From assembly GCF_002224125.1 (NCBI RefSeq), contig NZ_NCSM01000007.1:375839-439838 (forward strand): 64,000 nt of DNA, given 5' to 3'. This document shows, in pieces, positions 33,658-42,156 of the stretch (positions within the stretch are counted from its first letter, which is position 1; every line of letters starts with the position of its first letter). Source of the DNA: Streptomyces sp. NBS 14/10. Its GTDB lineage: Bacteria; Actinomycetota; Actinomycetes; Streptomycetales; Streptomycetaceae. The notes beneath the pieces are model-generated. The model was not told where the DNA came from and searched no databases. It saw nothing but the letters and a program-made list of their open reading frames with translations. Position numbers and translations under genes: made by a program.

Positions 33658-34089
33658 ATGCGTGCCCTGCCCCGCCGTGCCCTTCTCGCCGCTCCCGCCG
33701 CCGTCCTGATGTTCACCCTCGTCGCCTGCGGTGGCGGTTCCGATGACAGCTCCAGCAGCTCCAACGCCGCCGACACCCAACAGTCAGCCCCGAGCGCGGC
33801 CGGCGCCGAGGCCGGCGCCGAGGCGGGCGGTGAGGCCGGGGGCGACGCCGACGACAAGAAGGAGCCGCCGCTGACCGGCGACATCAAGAAGAAGGCCGAG
33901 GCCGCCGCGCTGGCCAAGTACCCGGGCACGGTCCTGAAGTCCGAGGAGGACGCGGAGAAGCCCGGCATGTACGCGGTCGAGGTGCAGAAGCAGGACGGCT
34001 CGACGGTCGAGGTCTACCTCGACAAGTCGTACAACGTCACCGGCACCAAGCAGGAGGGCACCGAAGAAGAGGAAAAGAACGCGGGCTGA
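33658..34089 (+). CDS. PepSY-like lipoprotein
   Basis: A 143-residue lipoprotein: signal peptide L-L-A-A-P-A-A-V-L-M-F-T with lipobox L-V-A-C, then a Ser/Ala/Glu-rich linker and a single small domain (A-A-A-L-A-K-Y-P-G-T-V-L-K ... Y-A-V-E-V-Q-K-Q-D-G-S-T-V-E-V-Y-L-D) that looks like a PepSY fold of the kind seen in the tandem protein at 30378. Charged Glu/Lys tail. It lies between the two two-component systems, 216 nt after kinase 1, probably with its own promoter. Role likely envelope-stress related (inference). Confidence 0.85.
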   Translation: MRALPRRALLAAPAAVLMFTLVACGGGSDDSSSSSNAADTQQSAPSAAGAEAGAEAGGEAGGDADDKKEPPLTGDIKKKAEAAALAKYPGTVLKSEEDAEKPGMYAVEVQKQDGSTVEVYLDKSYNVTGTKQEGTEEEEKNAG

Positions 34090-34118
34090 CAGCCAAGGGC
34101 GCCGGAAGGGAGAAGCAC

Positions 34119-34811
34119 ATGTCGAACGAGCCCCGGAACACCCCCGACTCCCCCTCAGCGAAGCCGGCCACCGAGACGACGGCCGTCCTCAACCAGACGG
34201 AGGGAGCCTACGGGGCGCGCTTCGACGAGGACGCGTTCAACTACCCGTCGCCCGCCACCTCCCAAGCCTGGCCCGGCGACGAGCCGCTGCCGAAGCCGGC
34301 AGACGCTGCCGGGGCGGCAGACGCTGCCGGATCCGCAGCTGCTGCCACGCCTGCGGACGCCACCGCGCCCGGCGACGCGGCGCGGCATGCACGCGGTCGC
34401 GGCCGCGAGCGGGAGCACGAGCAGGAGCGGGAGCGGGAGGCCGGCCGGTGGCAGCGGCTGCTCGCCCGCCGCCGCCCGGTTCTGGCCGTGGCCGCCGCCC
34501 TGATGGTCTTGGGCGGCTTCGGCTTCGCCCTGTCGGCGGTCAGCGACACGGTCTCCTCCAACCCGTCCCCCGTCGGCACCGTACGGGATCCGGCATCGGA
34601 ATCGCCTACCGAGCAACCCCAGCCGCCAGGGGCGACTCCCTCCCCGGCGTCTCCTCCCGGCGGTGGCGCCGGCGTCCTTCCGACGCCAACCGGTTCGCCG
34701 CCATCCACCGCTGACCGGCACGACGACGAGGACGACCAGGGCCGCGAGGAAGACCAGGGCCGCCGGGAAGACCAGCAAAATGAGGACGGCGACCGCTCCG
34801 GCGATGACTGA
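34119..34811 (+). CDS. Low-complexity single-pass membrane protein
   Basis: A 230-residue protein. N-terminal 115 residues are hydrophilic and rich in Ala/Pro/Asp with a strongly charged R-E-R-E-H-E-Q-E-R-E-R-E segment, then one membrane span (about 121-143, A-V-A-A-A-L-M-V-L-G-G-F-G-F-A), then a Pro/Ser-rich outside part ending in an Asp/Glu/Arg-rich tail. No family recognised. GGGAG precedes the ATG and the gene starts 29 nt after the PepSY-like lipoprotein, so they probably form one operon. Confidence 0.78.
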   Translation: MSNEPRNTPDSPSAKPATETTAVLNQTEGAYGARFDEDAFNYPSPATSQAWPGDEPLPKPADAAGAADAAGSAAAATPADATAPGDAARHARGRGREREHEQEREREAGRWQRLLARRRPVLAVAAALMVLGGFGFALSAVSDTVSSNPSPVGTVRDPASESPTEQPQPPGATPSPASPPGGGAGVLPTPTGSPPSTADRHDDEDDQGREEDQGRREDQQNEDGDRSGDD

Positions 34812-34856
34812 CTCCCCCAGCCGGGGCCGTCGCCTCCTCACCCCCGCCGTCCGGCC

Positions 34857-34912
34857 GGATCGCCTCGTGCGGATCGTCTCGTACGGATCGCCTGGTACGG
34901 ATCGCCTCGTAC
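34857..34912. repeat. Four tandem 14-bp repeats
   Basis: Four direct units of GGATCGCCTCGTAC with one or two changes each (34857, 34871, 34885, 34899) in the gap before response regulator 2. Could be a regulator binding array or a slippage product. Confidence 0.7.
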
Positions 34913-35016
34913 GCGACCGGCCGGACGGCACACTCCTCCCTTCATGCCTCCCAGGCCCCAGGCGGGTTCTCGTGAACGCCCCAACTCCCGTGGCACCGCT
35001 GTGCGAGCCTGTCGCC

Positions 35017-35760
35017 ATGCGGCTGCTGCTGATCGAAGACGACGACCGGATCGCCGGCCCGCTCACCGAAGGGCTGGGCCGCTACGGCTACACGGTGGAC
35101 CGGGCCCGTACCGGCGCCGCCGGCCTGGCGGACGCCACCGCCGCCCCGGACCTGGTGCTGCTCGACCTCGGCCTGCCGGACATGGACGGGCTGGACGTAT
35201 GCCGCAGCCTGCGGGCCAAGTCCGGCGTGCCCATCATCATGATCACTGCGCGCGGCGAGGAGGCGGATCGCATCGTCGGGCTCGAACTCGGCGCCGACGA
35301 CTACCTGGCCAAGCCGTTCGGCGTACGGGAGCTGGTCGCCCGCATCCGTGCGGTCACCCGGCGCACCACCGGCGCCCTGCCCGTCGCCTCGCCGGAACCC
35401 GCCGGGCCGCCCACCGCTCCGGGGGACTCCTCGGGGAACGGCGCACAGCGGCTGGGGCCGCTGGAGATCGACCGTCGAGCCCGTCACGTTCGCCTCGACG
35501 GCCGTGAAATAGCCCTGACCCCACGGGAATTCGATCTGCTCGCGTATCTCGCCCAGGACCCCGGCGCCGTGCACTCACGCCAGCAGATCATGGACGCGGT
35601 GTGGGATCCGCATTTCTTCGGCCCCACCAAGACTCTCGACGCCCATGTCGCCGCGCTGCGCCGCAAGCTGGGCGACCCCGGGTGGATCACCACCGCACGC
35701 GGGGTCGGCTTCCGCCTCACCGACCCCGACCAGGACATGGCGTCCGAGGCATCGGGATGA
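35017..35760 (+). CDS. OmpR-family response regulator 2
   Basis: A 247-residue regulator: receiver with E-D-D-D at 7-10, Asp50 acceptor (L-V-L-L-D-L-G-L-P), M-I-T-A and L-A-K-P-F, a 40-residue Pro/Ala linker, and a winged-helix DNA-binding domain ending D-A-H-V-A-A-L-R-R-K-L and A-R-G-V-G-F-R. Start at the ATG at 35017 (M-R-L-L-L-I-E-D), the canonical receiver start; RBS is weak. Its stop overlaps the kinase start (ATGA). The four 14-bp repeats 105 nt upstream may be its binding sites. Confidence 0.94.
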   Translation: MRLLLIEDDDRIAGPLTEGLGRYGYTVDRARTGAAGLADATAAPDLVLLDLGLPDMDGLDVCRSLRAKSGVPIIMITARGEEADRIVGLELGADDYLAKPFGVRELVARIRAVTRRTTGALPVASPEPAGPPTAPGDSSGNGAQRLGPLEIDRRARHVRLDGREIALTPREFDLLAYLAQDPGAVHSRQQIMDAVWDPHFFGPTKTLDAHVAALRRKLGDPGWITTARGVGFRLTDPDQDMASEASG

Positions 35761-37154
35761 CCCGCCGCCTGCTGTTCAGCTACCTCGGCCTGACCCTGCT
35801 CGTACTGGCCGGGCTGGAAATCCCGCTCGGCATCATCTACGCCCGCGGCGAGGTCTCCCGCGCCTCCCAGACCGTGGAGCGCGACGCCTCCATGCTCGCG
35901 GAGGTCACCGAGGAGAACATCGAGAAGGGCAACCTCGACGCGCTGCCCGACGTGGTCGGTGACTACGCCAACCGGACCGGCGGACGGGTCGTGGTGACCG
36001 ACCGCACCGGCATCGTCCTCGCCGACTCCCATACGCGGGCCGGCAAGGGCACGGACCTTTCCGGCCAACCGGATATCGCCCGCGCCCTGCGCAACGAGCC
36101 CACCGTGACCGCCGGGGACGAGGTCCTGTCGGCCACCATGCCCGGCTCCTCCGGCACCACGATCCGCGGCGCCCTGCGCCTGACCTACCCGATGACCGAG
36201 GTCACCGCCCGCATCCACCGCATCTGGGGCGCCCTCGCGCTGGCCGGCGCCTGCATCCTGGCCGCGGTGGCGCTGATCGCCTTCACCCTGGCCCGCTGGA
36301 TCACCCGCCCCTTGCGCACCCTGGAGGCAGCCACCGCCCAGCTCGCCGACGGACACGTCGCAAACCCGCCGGACGCGAGCACCGGCCCGCCCGAACTGCG
36401 CCGCCTGGCCGCCTCGTTCACGCATACGGCCACCCGGCTGCAGCACCTGCTCAACGCCCAGCACGCCTTCGCCTCGGAAGCCTCCCACCAGCTCAAGACC
36501 CCGCTGACCGCGCTGCGCCTGCGACTGGAGAACTTCGAGCCCTACCTCGACCCCCGCGCCCACGGCAGCCTGGAGGAGTCCGTCGGCGAGGTCGAGCGCC
36601 TCGGCCGTATGGTCCAGGGCCTGCTCGCGCTGGCCCGGCTCGAGAACTCGGCGACCACCGCCGAGCCGGTGGACCTGGACGCGGTCCTGACCGAGCGCGC
36701 GGCGATGTGGGAACCGCTCGCCGCAGAACAGCACGTCGCCGTCAGGGTCAGCGGCGTACGAGTGGGCCAAGTATGGGCGATTCCAGGGGCCTTGGAGCAG
36801 ATCATCGACAACCTTGTGGCCAACGCCCTGCGCGTCTCACCGCCCGGCACCACCATCACCCTGGCCCGCACCCCCGGCGCCGAACTCCACGTCGTCGACC
36901 AAGGTCCGGGGATGTTCGCGGCCGACCGCGAGCGCGCCTTCGACCGCTTCTGGCGCGCCTCCGACACCCACCACGACGGCACAGGCCTCGGCCTGCCCAT
37001 CGTCCGCCACCTCGTCCGCGCCTCCGGCGGCGAGATCACCCTGCACGGCGCCCCCGGCGGCGGCCTGGACGCCCGAGTCCGCCTGCGGCCCGTGGCCACC
37101 GGGCGGTCCCGAACAGCTGGCGGGGCCTCGCGGCTGATCGCAGGAAGCAGATAG
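35757..37154 (+). CDS. Sensor histidine kinase 2
   Basis: A 465-residue kinase with membrane spans at about 6-28 and 157-178, an external sensor between them, a HAMP domain (W-I-T-R-P-L-R-T-L), the H-box with His244 (A-S-H-Q-L-K-T-P-L), N box (I-I-D-N-L-V-A-N-A) and G boxes (D-Q-G-P-G-M, G-T-G-L-G-L-P-I). Coupled to response regulator 2 by ATGA. The last 20 residues (after V-R-L-R-P-V) are unlike family members and run into an oppositely oriented truncated cupin gene, so the 3' end may be a recombination joint. Confidence 0.93.
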   Translation: MTRRLLFSYLGLTLLVLAGLEIPLGIIYARGEVSRASQTVERDASMLAEVTEENIEKGNLDALPDVVGDYANRTGGRVVVTDRTGIVLADSHTRAGKGTDLSGQPDIARALRNEPTVTAGDEVLSATMPGSSGTTIRGALRLTYPMTEVTARIHRIWGALALAGACILAAVALIAFTLARWITRPLRTLEAATAQLADGHVANPPDASTGPPELRRLAASFTHTATRLQHLLNAQHAFASEASHQLKTPLTALRLRLENFEPYLDPRAHGSLEESVGEVERLGRMVQGLLALARLENSATTAEPVDLDAVLTERAAMWEPLAAEQHVAVRVSGVRVGQVWAIPGALEQIIDNLVANALRVSPPGTTITLARTPGAELHVVDQGPGMFAADRERAFDRFWRASDTHHDGTGLGLPIVRHLVRASGGEITLHGAPGGGLDARVRLRPVATGRSRTAGGASRLIAGSR

Positions 37155-37464
37155 CCTCGCCGGGCCCGAGCAGAATGCGGTCGGGCACTCCGTCCAGGTC
37201 GCGGGTGACCGTCACCGACCCGCTGAGGCAGACGACCAGTTCGTCGCCGGCGGGGTGGCTCTCCCAATGGTCGCCGGGGCCGTCGCCGTCGAAGATCATC
37301 ACCATCCGGCCCTCGGCGCCGTCCGCCGCAACCGCGGCGCTGTAGGCCTGGAGCGCCTCCGGGTCCCAGGCGAAGCCCTCGACGGGTTTCGCTGTCGATC
37401 CCAGTCCGAGGTGCACGGGGGTGATCCGCAGGTCGATGGCGTTGTGTTCGTTGACGAGTCTCAT
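37036..37464 (-). CDS. Cupin-domain protein, 3' end truncated
   Basis: Starts at 37464 with M-R-L-V-N-E-H-N-A-I-D-L and shows a normal single cupin up to about residue 105 (D-H-W-E-S-H-P-A-G-D-E-L-V-V motif 1, L-L-G-P-G-E-A-I of motif 2). There the similarity stops: motif 2 lacks its histidine part and the remaining residues are simply the antisense of the end of histidine kinase 2, overlapped by 119 bp. The protein is 142 residues as read. Probably a gene cut by a deletion and likely not functional. Confidence 0.6.
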   Translation of the reverse strand: MRLVNEHNAIDLRITPVHLGLGSTAKPVEGFAWDPEALQAYSAAVAADGAEGRMVMIFDGDGPGDHWESHPAGDELVVCLSGSVTVTRDLDGVPDRILLGPGEAICFLRSAARPRQLFGTARWPRAAGGLGRPGRRRGRRAG

Positions 37465-37547
37465 GCCGACGATCGTCACACCGCAGCGATCGGGTGCTCT
37501 TGAAGGAATGGGAACACAAGCCGACGCGACGGGCGGTCGGTCGGCGA

Positions 37548-38336
37548 CTACCCGGTCCCGAGGAGGACCTCGCTGTGACGCCAGGCCGTCGGCGTTCGGC
37601 CCGTGAACTCGCTCCAGTCCCGCACGAGGTGGGCCTGGTCGGCGTAGCCGGAGATGGTCGCCACATCGGCCCACGGGAGCGGGTCCCGCGCCGTCGTCAG
37701 GTCGTGCGCGTGCTCGAAGCGGAGAACGCGGGCGAAGGTTTTCGGCGACAGGCCCAGCTCGCCGCGGAACCGTTCGGTGAGGTGCCGGCGGCTCCAGCCC
37801 AGTTCCGCGGCGACTGCACCGACCTGGACGCAGCCCCGCGCGGCGACGAGGCGGCGCCAGGCCTCGGCCACCTCGGGGCGCATCCGGAGCACACGGTCGC
37901 TGCAGGCGCCACGACCGACAGCTCGCAGGAGCAACTCGTCCAGTACGGTGATCCGCGCCGCCCATGTCGATGCCGCTAGGAGCCGGTCGGCCAGTTCGAC
38001 GCCAAGCGCTCCGAGAAGCTCGTCCAGTGGGACCAGTCGGTGGGCGAGCACAGCGGCGGGCATGCCGTAGATGGCCCGAGCCCCGAGCGGTGTCAGCGCC
38101 ACCTTCACACCTTGCTGGCGTCCGTCGTGGTGGATCGCGACGGACCGGCCCATCAGACCGCCGCCCACACTGCCGAATCGGGTGACCGGTGACCCGTCGC
38201 CAACGCCCGCCGCCACCTCCAAAGGGTCTGACAGGCTGATCACCGCAGTGAGAACGCGACTCGGCGGGCCGCAGTGCACCCCCGCCGGGAGCCCGCGAAG
38301 GTCGAAACTGACATACGAGTCGACGTACCGCCGCAA
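37548..38336 (-). CDS. AraC family transcriptional regulator, 5' end uncertain
   Basis: A 262-residue protein as read from a TTG at 38336, L-R-R-Y-V-D-S-Y-V-S-F-D. The N-terminal part is an effector domain, and the C-terminal 100 residues are an AraC helix-turn-helix pair (V-A-A-E-L-G-W-S-R-R-H-L-T-E-R-F and A-D-Q-A-H-L-V-R-D-W). Family homology extends a few residues upstream of the TTG (A-P-A-L) and then meets the broken short-chain dehydrogenase in another frame, with no ATG or GTG in frame. The native start seems to have been lost in a deletion. It reads towards the truncated cupin, 83 nt apart. Confidence 0.72.
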   Translation of the reverse strand: MRRYVDSYVSFDLRGLPAGVHCGPPSRVLTAVISLSDPLEVAAGVGDGSPVTRFGSVGGGLMGRSVAIHHDGRQQGVKVALTPLGARAIYGMPAAVLAHRLVPLDELLGALGVELADRLLAASTWAARITVLDELLLRAVGRGACSDRVLRMRPEVAEAWRRLVAARGCVQVGAVAAELGWSRRHLTERFRGELGLSPKTFARVLRFEHAHDLTTARDPLPWADVATISGYADQAHLVRDWSEFTGRTPTAWRHSEVLLGTG

Positions 38337-38346
38337 GGCGGGCGCC

Positions 38347-38530
38347 GGACGTGCACCTCGTCGGCCGCGTCGGTCGGCGTGGCCGTCTTGTGGACGGCGT
38401 CGGGGTCGAGGTCGGCCAGGACCACGGCGGCGCCGGAGTCGGCGAAGGCCCGGGCGGCAGCCAGCCCCATGCCGGAGGCGGCGCCGGTGACCAGAGCCAC
38501 CTGCCCGGAGAAGTCGTAGGTGGGGTTCAT
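38347..38530 (-). pseudogene. 5' stub of a short-chain dehydrogenase/reductase
   Basis: Starts at an ATG at 38530 with Y-D-F-S-G-Q-V-A-L-V-T-G-A-A-S-G-M-G, the Rossmann T-G-x-x-x-G-x-G NAD-binding motif, and A-V-V-L-A-D-L-D-P-D. After about 60 residues homology ends and the frame runs into the AraC gene. The catalytic Tyr-Lys region (normally near 150) is missing, so it cannot be active. Confidence 0.8.
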
Positions 38531-38576
38531 GAGGGTTCTCCCGTCGAATCCGAAGAGTGAGGGTCAGGGGGGTGGT

Positions 38577-39603
38577 TCAGGGCTTCAGCAGGGTCTTGAT
38601 GGCGCGGCGCTCGTCCATCGCCTTGAATCCCTCAGCAACCTGATCGAGCGGGAGGGTGAGGTCGAAGACCTTGCCCGGGTCGATCTTGCGGTCCCAGATG
38701 AGCTGGATCAGCTCGGGCAGGAACCGGCGCACCGGGGCGGGGCCGCCGTGCAGGCGAACGTCGGCGAAGAACAGTTCCTCACCGGGAAGCTCCACCCCGT
38801 GGGCCACACCCACGTATCCCACGTGTCCACCGGGGCGGGTGGAGCGGATGGCCTGCATCATCGGGGGTGCCGACGGCCTCGATCACGCTGTGGGCTCCGT
38901 ATCCGCCGGTCAGCTCCTTGACCCTGGCCACGCCCTCGTCACCGCGCTCGGTGACGATGTCGGTGGCGCCGAACTCGCGGGCGAGCTTCTGCCGCGACTC
39001 GTGCCGCGACATCGCGATGATCCGCTCCGCGCCCAGCTGCTTCGCGGCCAGAACGGCGAGCAGACCCACGGCACCGTCACCGACCACGACCACGGTCTTC
39101 CCCGGCCCGGCCTCAGCGGCCACGGCACCGAACCGACCCGTCCCGAGTACGTCGGAGGCGGCCAGCAGCGAGGGGATCAGGTCGTCGTCCGGCGTCCCGG
39201 GGGTGGCCACGAGGGTGCCGTCGGCCAGCGGCACCCGCACGTACTCCGCCTGTGCCCCGCCGGCGCCGACGTACTCGACGTGCGCGCACCGTGACTGGTA
39301 GCCGGCCTCACAGATCTCACAGGTGTTGTCCGAGGCGAAGAACGAACCGACGACGAAGTCACCGACCGCGATGTTCTTCACCAGCTCGCCGATCTCGGTG
39401 ACCACGCCGACGTACTCGTGACCCATCGGGGTCGGCTGTGTCACCTCGTTGATCCCGCGGTAGTCCCACAGGTCCGAACCGCACACGCAGGCGGCCGACA
39501 CGCGGATGATCGCATCCGTCGGCGCCACGATCGTGGGATTCTCGCGCTCTTCCACCCGGACATCGCCCGGGGCATGAATGACAGCTCCACGCACTTGCGG
39601 CAT
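38577..39603 (-). pseudogene. Zinc-dependent alcohol dehydrogenase, frameshifted
   Basis: The 5' frame (39603 to about 38866) gives a clear MDR-type zinc alcohol dehydrogenase: C-G-S-D-L-W catalytic Cys, G-H-E-Y-V-G-V-V, structural-zinc cysteines in C-E-I-C-E-A-G-Y-Q-S-R-C, and V-V-V-V-G-D-G-A-V-G-L NAD-binding. At about 38862 (a run of five Gs on the plus strand) the frame is lost; the C-terminal 94 residues (M-M-Q-A-I-R-S-T-R-P-G-G-H-V-G ... I-K-T-L-L-K-P) continue in another frame to a stop at 38577. Missing bases at the joint make the break look real, though a sequencing error is possible. Divergent from the MmyB-type regulator. Confidence 0.8.
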
Positions 39604-39717
39604 TCCTTTTCACACAGATTTTCTGGGGTTCCTCCTCACCGTCCCTCGTCTCGCGGGTGCCTGCCAGGCACTCTCAGGGACCCCCTCATCAGGAACAGGC
39701 GTCCTAGCCTTGACGTC

Positions 39718-40530
39718 ATGGAGTTCCAGCAGGAGATCCGGGGCTTTCTCATGAGTCGCAGGGCGAGGATCACACCCGAGCAGGCAGGGCTGCCCTACAT
39801 CGGAGGCAACCGCCGCGTCAAAGGACTGCGGCGCGAGGAAGTCGCGATGCTCGCCGGCCTCAGCGTCGAGTACTACACCCGCATCGAGCGCGGCCGGCTC
39901 GGCGGCGCGTCCGAGAGCGTCCTCGACGCGATCGCCCGTGCGCTCCAGCTCGACGACGACGAGCGCGCCCACCTGTACGACCTGGCACGCAGCATCGGCC
40001 CCGGCTCACCCCGCAAGCGCCCCAAGCGCCCCTCCCCCATCACCGCGTCGGTGCAGCAGGGTCCTCGACTCCATGAGCGTTCCCGGCGTGGTGCAAACCT
40101 CGCCAGGTACGTGTTCCTCGACCCGCGCGCGCAGGCCTTCTACGCCGACATCGACGAGGCGAAGAACCAGGTGGTCGCGATACTGCGCGCGACCGCCGGG
40201 CGTGACCCGCTGGACCAGCAGGTGACCGAACTCATCGGCGAACTCACCACCCGCAGCCCCGATTTCAGCACCCGCTGGGCCAAGCACAACGTGCGCCGCC
40301 ACTCACGCGGACGCAAGGTCGTCCACCACCCGGCCGTCGGAACGATGAACCTCGCGTACGACGACTTCGCACTGCCCGGCGACCCGCACGTCTCCATCAC
40401 CACCTACACCGCAGATCCCGGTACGCCCAGCGCTGACGCTCTCACCCTGCTGGCGACCTGGGCCGATACGCAGAAGCAGCCGCAGACCATCAGCAACGAC
40501 GTACGTCGCATTCGCCCCCGTCACCCTTAG
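39718..40530 (+). CDS. XRE/MmyB-type transcriptional regulator with probable internal deletion
   Basis: A 270-residue protein with an N-terminal HTH (residues about 25-85, L-R-R-E-E-V-A-M-L-A-G-L-S-V-E-Y-Y-T-R-I-E-R-G) and a C-terminal MmyB-like ligand domain (N-L-A-R-Y-V-F-L-D-P-R-A-Q-A-F-Y onward). Around residue 110 the expected middle part is missing, and the sequence there (40055-40110) only makes family sense (Q-Q-V-L-D-S-M-S) in another frame. So an insertion of one base plus a deletion has left an open but shortened reading frame. It is divergent from the broken dehydrogenases it may once have regulated. Confidence 0.8.
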   Translation: MEFQQEIRGFLMSRRARITPEQAGLPYIGGNRRVKGLRREEVAMLAGLSVEYYTRIERGRLGGASESVLDAIARALQLDDDERAHLYDLARSIGPGSPRKRPKRPSPITASVQQGPRLHERSRRGANLARYVFLDPRAQAFYADIDEAKNQVVAILRATAGRDPLDQQVTELIGELTTRSPDFSTRWAKHNVRRHSRGRKVVHHPAVGTMNLAYDDFALPGDPHVSITTYTADPGTPSADALTLLATWADTQKQPQTISNDVRRIRPRHP

Positions 40531-40689
40531 GTGTGCGATCTGCTCGGCCGGCGGATGCTTCGCGAGCGAGCAGGCCGCCACGGCGGCGAGTACGTGATCA
40601 CGCCGCTACTTTGCGGCTGGTGTCTGAGCTAGGACACCGGGGCCGTGCTGGTCTGTACGTCGAATACCGACTCACGGGAGGCTGACGCC

Positions 40690-41253
40690 ATGCGGAAACT
40701 GACCTTTGCCATGAACATGAGCCTGGACGGCTACATCGCCGCGCCCGGCGACGACCTCGGCTGGAGCGTGCCGAGCGACGAGCTGTTCCAGTGGTGGTCC
40801 GACCGGGTGGACGCGACCGGCCTGGCGCTGTACGGGCGCAAGCTGTGGGAGACGATGAGCTCCCACTGGCCGACCGCCGACAAGCAGCCGGATGCCACAC
40901 CGGCGGCGATCGAGTACGCCGGCCGCTGGCGGGACATGCCGAAGGTGGTGTTCTCCTCTACGACCAGCACGGTCGGCTGGAACACCCGTCTGGTCACCGG
41001 CGACGCGGTAACCGAGATCACCAGGCTCAAGGCCGACGACGGCGGCCCCATGGATATCGGCGGTGCCACACTCGCCGCGGCGGCCATGCGGGCCGGGCTG
41101 ATCGACGAGTACGCGATCGTCACCCACCCGGCCCTGGTGGGCGGCGGCACGCCGTTCTTCACAGCCCTGGACAAATGGGTGAACCTGAGCCTGGTGGAGA
41201 CCCGGACGTTTCCCGACGGCGTGGTGCTGACCAGGTACGAGACCAAGCGCTGA
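40690..41253 (+). CDS. Dihydrofolate reductase family protein (RibD C-terminal-like)
   Basis: A 187-residue protein of the bacterial DHFR-like/RibD C-terminal fold: M-R-K-L-T-F-A-M-N-M-S-L-D-G-Y-I start, G-R-K-L-W-E-T-M motif, D-I-G-G-A-T-L and H-P-A-L-V-G-G-G-T-P-F-F near the end. These proteins bind NADPH, but members outside RibD and FolA have no settled function. GGGAGG 7 nt upstream supports the ATG at 40690. A 6-bp inverted repeat GGTGTC/GACACC (40619-40638) lies upstream and may be an operator. Single gene. Confidence 0.9.
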   Translation: MRKLTFAMNMSLDGYIAAPGDDLGWSVPSDELFQWWSDRVDATGLALYGRKLWETMSSHWPTADKQPDATPAAIEYAGRWRDMPKVVFSSTTSTVGWNTRLVTGDAVTEITRLKADDGGPMDIGGATLAAAAMRAGLIDEYAIVTHPALVGGGTPFFTALDKWVNLSLVETRTFPDGVVLTRYETKR

Positions 41254-41518
41254 GCGCTCGACGTCGGATCGGCGCGGGCTTCGGGCCACCCAAGGATCTC
41301 GCGGCGCTGTCTTCCGAGGCGATCGTGATACCCCTGCCGGATCACAGGCCGTGTACGTAAGGGATCCCCAACCGGACACCGGTCAGCTCATGCTGAGCGG
41401 AAGTCTGCTGGTCATGCCACGGCGTCGAACTCGCGAGCAACGGATTCAGTCCGTTGGCCCAAAGCCCTGAATCCGCACCCCCGCTGCGATGTTTCCGCAG
41501 GTCAGAGACCTGTCGCGG

Positions 41519-41592
41519 TGGGGCGGGTGGGACTCGAACCCACGGCCGACGGATTATGAGTCCGCTGCTCTAACCGGCTGAGCTACCGCCCC
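41519..41592 (-). tRNA. tRNA with CAU anticodon (Met or Ile2)
   Basis: A complete cloverleaf on the minus strand: acceptor GGGGCGG paired with CCGCCCC, D arm G-C-T-C-A-G, anticodon loop CTCATAA (CAU), T loop GTTCGAGTCCC. No encoded CCA (CCG follows the discriminator A). It is either elongator tRNA-Met or tRNA-Ile2 whose C34 is changed to lysidine; sequence alone does not settle it. Confidence 0.93.
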
Positions 41593-41768
41593 GTAACGGC
41601 GCGTCGCGCGCATCCGCGTGCGCCGTCTGCCGCAGCATAGCCGCTCATACGATCTGTTGCTTCGGGGGGCCGGGGATGGGTACCTCCATGCCCGCGTACC
41701 GGGGCCCATGACGGGCCGGGGGCCGGAGCGGCCGGGCAGGGGGATCAATACGGGGCCGGAAATGAAAA

Positions 41769-41786
41769 AGGACCCCGTAGGGTCCT
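41769..41786 (-). terminator. Rho-independent terminator of the tRNA-Asn pair
   Basis: A 7-bp stem (AGGACCC 41769-41775 with 41780-41786, CGTA loop) followed on the minus strand by a run of five Ts, 10 nt beyond the tRNA-Asn 3' end. One of few textbook terminators in the window. Confidence 0.85.
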
Positions 41787-41795
41787 CTCCCGCTG

Positions 41796-41868
41796 CTCCC
41801 CCGACTGGACTCGAACCAGTAACCCTCCGGTTAACAGCCGAATGCTCTGCCAATTGAGCTACAGGGGA
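41796..41868 (-). tRNA. tRNA-Asn(GUU), copy 1
   Basis: 73-nt cloverleaf: acceptor TCCCCTG/CGGGGGA, anticodon loop CTGTTAA (GUU), T arm ACTGGTTCGAGTCCAGT, discriminator G, no encoded CCA. It differs from copy 2 only in a few anticodon-stem and variable positions, and lies 5 nt from it in the same operon. Confidence 0.96.
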
Positions 41869-41873
41869 CCGAG

Positions 41874-41946
41874 CTCCCCCGACTGGACTCGAACCAGTAA
41901 CCTGCCGGTTAACAGCCGGCTGCTCTGCCAATTGAGCTACAGGGGA
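41874..41946 (-). tRNA. tRNA-Asn(GUU), copy 2
   Basis: 73-nt cloverleaf nearly identical to copy 1, with a better paired anticodon stem (GCCGGCTGTTAACCGGC region). First gene of the tRNA operon, 5 nt upstream of copy 1; both end at the terminator at 41769-41786. Confidence 0.96.
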
Positions 41947-42156
41947 TTGCTCCGTGTGCACCGACCGCGACCCCATCCGGGGCTCCCGGACGGCGTGCGC
42001 TCGCTGCGACACATACATTAGCGCAAGCAGGGGGGTGCTCCGCCAATCGGTAACCTCGTGGGTGTCCACGGCGGCCGTGGGTGATCTGCGGCCGGGACGG
42101 GTAGGCGCTGCACGACCCAAGGGTCCGATGCGAGGGACAACCAGAAGGGCAGGTCG

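Noticed and set aside
34857..34912. Tandem repeats as a CRISPR array
   Set aside because: Units are 14 bp, directly adjacent with no spacers, and there are no cas genes.
38240..38530. 96-residue open frame as a functional small dehydrogenase
   Set aside because: Only the nucleotide-binding start is present, and the last third is a shadow of the AraC gene.
41519..41946. tRNA cluster as an integration site of a mobile element
   Set aside because: No integrase gene and no duplicated tRNA 3' end was found nearby; the two similar tRNA-Asn copies are simply tandem genes.
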